The notes beneath the pieces were generated by a model that saw only the letters and a program-made list of their open reading frames with translations, did not search any database and was not told the origin of the DNA. This document shows positions 5,475-9,677 of a DNA stretch of 9,677 bases, one piece after another; position 1 is the stretch's first letter; each line of letters begins with the position of its first letter. The stretch comes from an uncultured bacterium (GTDB lineage Bacteria; Patescibacteriota; Minisyncoccia; Phycocordibacterales; UBA1006), in NCBI GenBank assembly GCA_903920485.1, contig CAIXMG010000013.1, positions 1-9,677 of the forward strand. Direction: 5' to 3'. The position numbers were made by a program, and so were the translations under genes.

Positions 5475-7598
5475 ATGGACAACCAGGACCAAATCACCTA
5501 TATCGGGAAAGTTGACCATCGCAACAAGATGACCAAGTTCGGCATCAAGCCGCGCGACCGCACGAAGCACATGTACATCATCGGGAAGACCGGAACCGGA
5601 AAGTCCACCTTCCTCGAGAACATGATCGTGCAGGACATCCAGAACGGTCACGGGGTCGCCTTCATCGACCCGCACGGGGGTTCCGCCGACAAGCTCCTCG
5701 ACTATATTCCCGAATGGCGCCTCAACGACGTGATCTACTTCAACCCGTCGGACATGGAATTCCCGGTTGCCTTCAACCCGCTGGAAGACCCCGGACCCGA
5801 AAAGCGCCACCTGGTCACCGACGGGCTCATGTCCGTGTTCAAGAAGATCTGGCCCGAGGCGTTTTCGGGACGAATGGAATACATCCTCAACATGACCATG
5901 ATGGCACTCATGGAATATCCCGACTCGACGGTGCTTTCCATCAACCGCATGCTCACCGACAAGGACTTCCGCAAGCGCGTCATCGCGAGCGTCACCGATT
6001 CCGCCGTACGTAACGCGTGGGACGAATTGATGAAATGGGACGACAAGCGATGGTCCGAAGCCATCGGGGCACTGGTCAACAAGGTCGGCCAGTTCTCGAC
6101 CAACCCGGTCATCAGGAATATCATCGGCCAGCCAAAATCCAGCTTTGACCTGCGCAAGGCGATGGACGAGCGCAAGATCATCATCATGAACCTCTCGAAG
6201 GGTCAGATCGGCGAGCAGAACGCGCCGCTGTTGGGTGCGATGCTCATCACGAAAATCTATCTGGCCGCCATGTCGCGCGCGGAACTGCCGGGGCATGTCA
6301 TGGAAAAGATGCCGCCGTTCTACTTCTACGTGGACGAGTTCCAGAACTTTGCCAACGAGTCGTTCGCGAGCATCCTGTCCGAGGCCCGAAAGTACAAGCT
6401 GTGCCTGACCGTCGCGAACCAGTTTATCGCCCAAATGGAGGAGACCATTCGCGATGCCGTGTTCGGAAACATGGGAAGCATCGTCGCGTTCCGTGTCGGA
6501 CCGCTGGATGCCGAATTCATGGAAAAGGTATTCGCACCAGTCTTCACGCAGGAAGACCTCCAGAACATCGCGATGTTCCAGATGTACCTGACGCTTCAGA
6601 TCGATAACCTCGGGTCGAAGCCGTTCTCGGCACGGGCCCTCGAGCCGATTCCTCCGCTCCGAACATCTATGCGCGACCAGGTGGTCGACGCGTCACGTAA
6701 GAACTTTGCCCAGGCAAGGGCAGCCGTCGAGGAACATGTGAAGGAGTTCTTCGGATACTCGAAGGCAAGTGCCAAGGTCATCTCGAGCGATACCGTCGAA
6801 TCGACACGTCCGCCGGAACAAGTGCGAACCTATATGGCACCTGACAAGCCGGTCGTTCCGCGACCGCCGGTGGTTCAGCACGTGGTTACGTTACCGACGG
6901 TTCCAATGCCGCCTCGGCAACCCGTTACGAACAACGTGAAGCCAAAAGTTGCAACACCCGTGGCGCCGATCGTGGGGTTTAAGAAGCCGACACTCATTGC
7001 GAAGGCTCCTGTTGCGCCTGTGGCTCCTGCATCCATGCCAACGCCGGCCCCGAAGACCTCAAGCTCCTTGGCAAGTCTCCTTGATCAGATGGATGACATG
7101 GCTATTGTTGAGGAAAAGCCGACCTCACCCGTCTTGCCTGCGGCAATCCACCCTCTCCTCAAAGAGGAGAGGGGTTCCGCCTCGATACCTGCTCGACCAT
7201 TAGTTGCTCAGAAACCTGTCACCGCCGAGAGAACACCTTTCGTTGATCCGAAGATGAATCGTGCCGCGAGTCCCGAGAAAAAGTCGGCCCTTGCCGAGGC
7301 ACTTGCAAAGGCGGTGGCACAGAATAAGCCGGTGGTCAGTCCCCCTCAGTCTCCTGTTGTGCAGAAGCCTGAGGGGGTAGCGCAGATCCCTGTGCAAGAC
7401 ACCCCCCAACCCCCTACACCCGCTTCGCTTGGACCGATTTCCCCTTCGGAGGGAAATCGTCTAAGAGAGGGGGAGTCGAACATTCCTCCGGTTGTCGAAA
7501 TTCCTCAACCAATCGCAATGCCAACGCCTCCTGTTATGAAAACGAGCAATACGCCTCGAGAAGTTCCTGAGGATATCCTGAGAAAAGTCTTGGAATAA
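5475..7598 (+). CDS. VirD4/TraG/HerA-like P-loop ATPase, Pro-rich tail
   Basis: The 707-residue protein has the core of the VirD4/TraG/HerA-type ATPases that move DNA or protein in type IV secretion and conjugation. Walker A is IIGKTGTGKSTF at 35-46, the family-typical AFIDPHGGSADKLL is at 62-75, Walker B FYFYVDEFQNFA at 282-293 and the sensor-like TVANQFIAQM at 312-321. The motor ends near residue 430. The remaining 277 residues are low-complexity, rich in Pro, Ala and Val, and probably disordered. Unlike classical VirD4 it has no N-terminal membrane segments; the P-loop begins at residue 37. Proteins of this type occur in candidate-phyla bacteria, where the substrate is unknown. No VirB4, relaxase or pilin is in the window. 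The core is GC-rich with strong C/G third positions. The tail gene sequence carries three palindromes. Confidence 0.88.
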   Translation: MDNQDQITYIGKVDHRNKMTKFGIKPRDRTKHMYIIGKTGTGKSTFLENMIVQDIQNGHGVAFIDPHGGSADKLLDYIPEWRLNDVIYFNPSDMEFPVAFNPLEDPGPEKRHLVTDGLMSVFKKIWPEAFSGRMEYILNMTMMALMEYPDSTVLSINRMLTDKDFRKRVIASVTDSAVRNAWDELMKWDDKRWSEAIGALVNKVGQFSTNPVIRNIIGQPKSSFDLRKAMDERKIIIMNLSKGQIGEQNAPLLGAMLITKIYLAAMSRAELPGHVMEKMPPFYFYVDEFQNFANESFASILSEARKYKLCLTVANQFIAQMEETIRDAVFGNMGSIVAFRVGPLDAEFMEKVFAPVFTQEDLQNIAMFQMYLTLQIDNLGSKPFSARALEPIPPLRTSMRDQVVDASRKNFAQARAAVEEHVKEFFGYSKASAKVISSDTVESTRPPEQVRTYMAPDKPVVPRPPVVQHVVTLPTVPMPPRQPVTNNVKPKVATPVAPIVGFKKPTLIAKAPVAPVAPASMPTPAPKTSSSLASLLDQMDDMAIVEEKPTSPVLPAAIHPLLKEERGSASIPARPLVAQKPVTAERTPFVDPKMNRAASPEKKSALAEALAKAVAQNKPVVSPPQSPVVQKPEGVAQIPVQDTPQPPTPASLGPISPSEGNRLREGESNIPPVVEIPQPIAMPTPPVMKTSNTPREVPEDILRKVLE
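7151..7173. repeat. Palindrome inside ATPase gene, copy 1
   Basis: CCCTCTCCTC (7151-7160) and GAGGAGAGGG (7164-7173) form a perfect 10-bp stem with an AAA loop. It lies in frame in the tail and encodes part of HPLLKEERGS, a charged break in otherwise Pro/Ala-rich sequence. Its layout matches the palindrome at 846-864. Confidence 0.65.
7341..7377. repeat. Palindrome inside ATPase gene, copy 2
   Basis: CCCCCTCAG (7341-7349) and CTGAGGGGG (7369-7377) are perfect 9-base inverted arms around a 19-base loop. The reading frame is kept (PPQSPVVQKPEGVA). Confidence 0.55.
7402..7474. repeat. Nested palindromic element inside ATPase gene, copy 3
   Basis: The outer arms are CCCCCT (7410-7415) and AGGGGG (7468-7473). 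The inner perfect arms are CGATTTCCC (7435-7443) and GGGAAATCG (7451-7459), with CTTCGG in the loop. It begins CCCCCCAACCCCCT, which resembles the reverse complement of the 846-870 spacer element (CCCTAACCCCCT). The frame is preserved (PASLGPISPSEGNRLREGES). Confidence 0.6.
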
Positions 7599-7636
7599 GT
7601 TGAGCATCACTTAGTCCTTCCTTGAGGATCATCATG

Positions 7637-7674
7637 TGAAAATGGTTCATGTATGAATACACGAACCATTTTCA
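7637..7674 (+). promoter_or_regulatory. 12-bp hairpin enclosing the LTD start codon
   Basis: TGAAAATGGTTC (7637-7648) and GAACCATTTTCA (7663-7674) are perfect inverted arms around a 14-base loop. The loop contains the ATG at 7653. TTTTGAG follows, with more T-rich sequence after it. The element could terminate ATPase transcription, control LTD translation by hiding the start, or do both. If LTD starts at TTG 7677, the whole hairpin is upstream of the gene. Confidence 0.6.
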
Positions 7675-8945
7675 TTTTGAGAATTTTATCAGTCATATTA
7701 TTAGTAGCAGGATTTTCGGTTCCATCCGCTAAAGCAGACCCTGAAATCCTCATCAACGAAATCGCTTGGATGGGGACGGCTGCCTCGGCTAACGCTGAAT
7801 GGATCGAGTTGTACAACGCTTCGCCAAGTCCGGTCATATTGGACGGCTGGTCGCTTGCGGCAACTGACGGGTCGCCCAGCATTTCGCTTTCTGGAACCAT
7901 TTCAGGGTCGGGATATTTTCTCCTCGAACGGACCAGTGATAACACCCTTCCTGGCATGAAGGCAGATGAGATTTATTCCGGGTCCCTCTCCAATTCGGGT
8001 GAGCACCTCCAGTTGAAGGACAACGTGGGAATTCTTGTCGACGACGTCGACGCGTCTTCGGGGTGGCCGGCCGGCGACAATGTATCAAAGCAGACGATGC
8101 AGAGAAGCGGGTCAGGCTGGATAACCGGGGTTGCAACACCCGATGCGCCGAATGTCACCGTAGGAACGGCGGCTACAACCTCATCGACAACCTCTGGGAC
8201 GGCTTCCACGTCGTCGAGTACGACCTCGGCTACCGCCTCTTCGGATGTTGATGTTCCTATGACACTGGTATCCGGCGTAAGCGATGACGCTTCAGTAGAA
8301 ACGACCGATTACGCTCCTGATCCGACGTACAGCGCACGAATGGTCGTGCCTGACTTCTCGACGGCTGGAACACCGGTACCTCTTGTGGCGGTCGTCAGGG
8401 ACAACCAAAAGCGCGACATGACATCAGGCAGGTTCGAGTGGTCCATGGGCGATGGCAAGCAGGTCGTCTTGGTCGGTAACGGGCCGCTGACGCACACATT
8501 CAGGTATCCGGGGACATATACGGTCGTGCTTACGTACTACTCGAACTGGACGAAAACCGAACCTGATTCCGTCAATCGTAAGCAGGTTCTCATCGTGCCG
8601 GCAGCTCTTTCCATTACGGGTGTTACCGATGACGGAGGGATAACCCTGGAAAATGATTCGACGAGGGAAATTGATCTTGCCGGTTGGATCCTCTCATCGG
8701 GGCAGCACAGCTTTGTCTTTCCAAGATATACGATCATCGGCCAAGGTCAGTCATTTTCCGTAACGGCGGACACACTGGGATTTAAGGCGGGTCCTGTCGA
8801 CACCACAGTTCTTATGAATCCGGGTAAGGACGTCGTAGCCAGGTATCCGATGCAAAAAGAGGGGAATGTGATACCATTATCGCATGAAGCACCTGATACT
8901 GCCCCTGGGAAACCCCGGAAGCGATTACGAACACACGCGTCATAA
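7653..8945 (+). CDS. Secreted lamin-tail / PKD domain protein
   Basis: The 430-residue protein appears to be exported. A signal peptide (MNTRTIFILR, then a hydrophobic stretch to about 22) ends at an AKA site near residues 26-28. A lamin-tail domain spans about 30-165 (EILINEIAWMG, AEWIELYNAS, LDGWSLAA, GYFLLER). A Thr/Ser/Ala-rich linker covers 168-198. A PKD-like beta sandwich follows at about 223-316 (FEWSMGDGKQV, HTFRYPGTYTVVLTYYS), then a second lamin-tail-like segment at about 318-400 (GITLENDSTREIDLAGWIL). Such domains usually act in extracellular adhesion or binding; the ligand is unknown. No C-terminal membrane anchor or sortase motif is visible. The last 20 codons (HEAPDTAPGKPRKRLRTHAS) are encoded by the first part of pth in another frame. 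TTG at 7677 is an alternative start that would still leave a good signal peptide (MRILSVILLVAG). Confidence 0.85.
   Translation: MNTRTIFILRILSVILLVAGFSVPSAKADPEILINEIAWMGTAASANAEWIELYNASPSPVILDGWSLAATDGSPSISLSGTISGSGYFLLERTSDNTLPGMKADEIYSGSLSNSGEHLQLKDNVGILVDDVDASSGWPAGDNVSKQTMQRSGSGWITGVATPDAPNVTVGTAATTSSTTSGTASTSSSTTSATASSDVDVPMTLVSGVSDDASVETTDYAPDPTYSARMVVPDFSTAGTPVPLVAVVRDNQKRDMTSGRFEWSMGDGKQVVLVGNGPLTHTFRYPGTYTVVLTYYSNWTKTEPDSVNRKQVLIVPAALSITGVTDDGGITLENDSTREIDLAGWILSSGQHSFVFPRYTIIGQGQSFSVTADTLGFKAGPVDTTVLMNPGKDVVARYPMQKEGNVIPLSHEAPDTAPGKPRKRLRTHAS
8869..8877 (+). promoter_or_regulatory. Possible extended -10 element for pth
   Basis: TGATACCAT ends 6 bases before the pth ATG, the same geometry as at dnaB and the OLD-like gene. 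GAGGGG at 8859-8864 is about 19 bases before the ATG, too far to be a normal ribosome binding site. The element lies inside the LTD coding sequence. Confidence 0.3.
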
Positions 8946-9435
8946 TGCAGGCTGGATCGTCATTGATATGGCATATCCTGGTCTTTCGTGGGGCCGCGAT
9001 TCCTATGCGAACGCGGGAACGGCGATGGACGGTGACCTGCTGTTCGCAAAGCCGGCAACGTTTATGAACCTTTCGGGCGAGACGGCCGGCTACTTCATGA
9101 CAAAAAAGGAGATTCTTCCTGAAAACATGATCGTTCTCTACGATGATCTTGATTTGGCCATTGGTAAGATGAAGATTTCCTTTGACCGGGGGTCAGGCGG
9201 GCACAACGGTATCAAGTCGCTTGAATCCCACCTTGGCAGCCGCGAGTTTGTGCGCATTCGGATTGGCATCTCAAAAGTTTTCGAAGATGGCTCACTTGCC
9301 AAGGCAAATGTTCTGGGTAAGTTCGAACCGTCGGAAATGGAAACGCTCAAGGAACTTGCTCCTAAGGTAAGGAAAGCGATCGAAACCATCGTGAAGGAGG
9401 GGAAGGAGAAGGCGATGACTGAGTTCAACCAGTAA
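8884..9435 (+). CDS. pth: Peptidyl-tRNA hydrolase
   Basis: Pth cleaves the ester bond of peptidyl-tRNAs that drop off the ribosome, recycling the tRNA. The 183-residue length is normal, slightly below the usual 185-195. The family landmarks are clear: LGNPG at 8-12 with N10, TRHNAGW at 18-24 with catalytic H20, KPATFMNLSG at 56-65 with N62, YDDLDLAIGKMK at 86-97 with D87, and GSGGHNGIKS at 103-112 with N108. The start is fixed by the conserved N-terminus, so the 62-base out-of-frame overlap with the LTD gene is real. No Shine-Dalgarno sequence is at normal spacing. Translation may be coupled to LTD, or pth may have its own leaderless transcript. A terminator follows immediately. Confidence 0.96.
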   Translation: MKHLILPLGNPGSDYEHTRHNAGWIVIDMAYPGLSWGRDSYANAGTAMDGDLLFAKPATFMNLSGETAGYFMTKKEILPENMIVLYDDLDLAIGKMKISFDRGSGGHNGIKSLESHLGSREFVRIRIGISKVFEDGSLAKANVLGKFEPSEMETLKELAPKVRKAIETIVKEGKEKAMTEFNQ

Positions 9436-9443
9436 ACAAAAAA

Positions 9444-9467
9444 GCCCCGTTTCTGGGGCATTTTTGG
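9444..9467 (+). terminator. Intrinsic terminator after pth
   Basis: GCCCC (9444-9448) and GGGGC (9455-9459) form a stem with a 6-base loop, preceded by an A tract and followed by ATTTTTGG. It lies 8 bases past the pth stop. The A tract upstream would make it work in both directions. Confidence 0.85.
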
Positions 9468-9482
9468 TGTGCATACGGATAC

Positions 9483-9512
9483 TTGACAAAATTTATAAAA
9501 TAGTGTTAATCT
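9483..9512 (+). promoter_or_regulatory. Strong sigma70-type promoter
   Basis: A perfect TTGACA (9483-9488) is followed after 18 bases by TAATCT (9507-9512), with a TG at 9504-9505 giving an extended -10. It drives the gene entering at 9556. The -10 box is inside a long dyad, so the promoter is probably repressible. Confidence 0.75.
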
Positions 9513-9532
9513 ACATTTAGAGTAACACTATT
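9499..9532. promoter_or_regulatory. 34-base dyad operator over the -10
   Basis: AATAGTGTTA (9499-9508) and TAACACTATT (9523-9532) are exact inverted arms. Inside them TCTA (9510-9513) and TAGA (9518-9521) continue the symmetry with one A/G mismatch, around a CATT centre. The dyad covers the -10 box and the expected start point, as an operator would. It could instead fold as a hairpin at the 5' end of the transcript. I do not recognise the regulator. Confidence 0.6.
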
Positions 9533-9555
9533 CAAAAACTTAAAATTTATATCAC

Positions 9556-9677
9556 ATGCAAAACAGTCTCCAGATAAAGCTTAGGACCGTTCTCAGGGAA
9601 AAGGTAGAAACTTTCAATAATCGTATTCATCGCGACGGGATTATGGTTGAGGTATCATTCAACCCCGAAGACCCTGA
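9556..9677 (+). CDS. Unidentified gene, 5' part only
   Basis: The frame opens with ATG at 9556 and continues past the right edge, giving 40 residues (MQNSLQIKLRTVLREKV to SFNPEDP). I do not recognise it from this fragment. The N-terminus is a basic helix, followed by what may be the start of a beta strand (GIMVEVSF). The promoter and dyad lie upstream, with a leader of about 37 bases and no clear ribosome binding site (TTATATCAC before ATG). Confidence 0.65.
   Translation, partial: MQNSLQIKLRTVLREKVETFNNRIHRDGIMVEVSFNPEDP

Noticed and set aside
5361..6434. Long minus-strand ORF of 357 codons
   Set aside because: It is antisense to the core of the ATPase gene, which has clear Walker motifs. 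GC-rich third positions produce such long shadow frames.
7653..7674. CRISPR or tandem repeat in the window
   Set aside because: The repeats seen are single palindromes. No regularly spaced direct repeats with spacers occur anywhere in the window.

Overview
This window looks like a chromosomal stretch from an uncultivated candidate-phyla-radiation (Patescibacteria, Parcubacteria-like) bacterium. That placement is an inference from gene content: a RecR without cysteines, a soluble VirD4/TraG-like ATPase with a long Pro-rich tail, and a secreted lamin-tail-domain protein beside pth. UGA is used as an ordinary stop codon, so the standard bacterial code applies. Almost no start codon has a Shine-Dalgarno sequence at the usual distance.

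Layout. Positions 1-216 hold a leftward promoter and two perfect hairpins, with a short open frame running off the left edge. Positions 217-2333 are a leftward dnaB-recR pair separated by a small GC-rich palindrome. Divergent from dnaB, at 2500-2587, is a tRNA gene with a serine-like body (long variable arm, G73) but a GAU (isoleucine) anticodon. From 2727 to 4142 an AT-richer gene encodes an OLD-like ATPase fused to a TOPRIM nuclease. It is probably a defence gene and may be horizontally acquired. Converging on it is an unrecognised 267-residue protein (4309-5112) that ends at a strong leftward terminator. A largely empty spacer (5113-5474) follows.

The right half reads rightward: a VirD4/TraG/HerA-like ATPase (5475-7598) whose Pro-rich tail contains three palindromes like the dnaB-recR spacer element; a secreted LTD-PKD-LTD protein (7653-8945); pth (8884-9435), overlapping it by 62 bases; an intrinsic terminator; and a strong promoter with a 34-base dyad in front of a gene cut by the right edge.

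How the genes fit together. dnaB and recR are replication and repair housekeeping genes, and pth is translation housekeeping. The ATPase and the LTD protein suggest DNA or protein handling at the cell surface. The tRNA plus ATPase-TOPRIM gene is the accessory part and holds the most unusual signal. Several genes have an extended -10 element (TGnTA...) only 6-12 bases before the start codon, which suggests widespread leaderless transcription.
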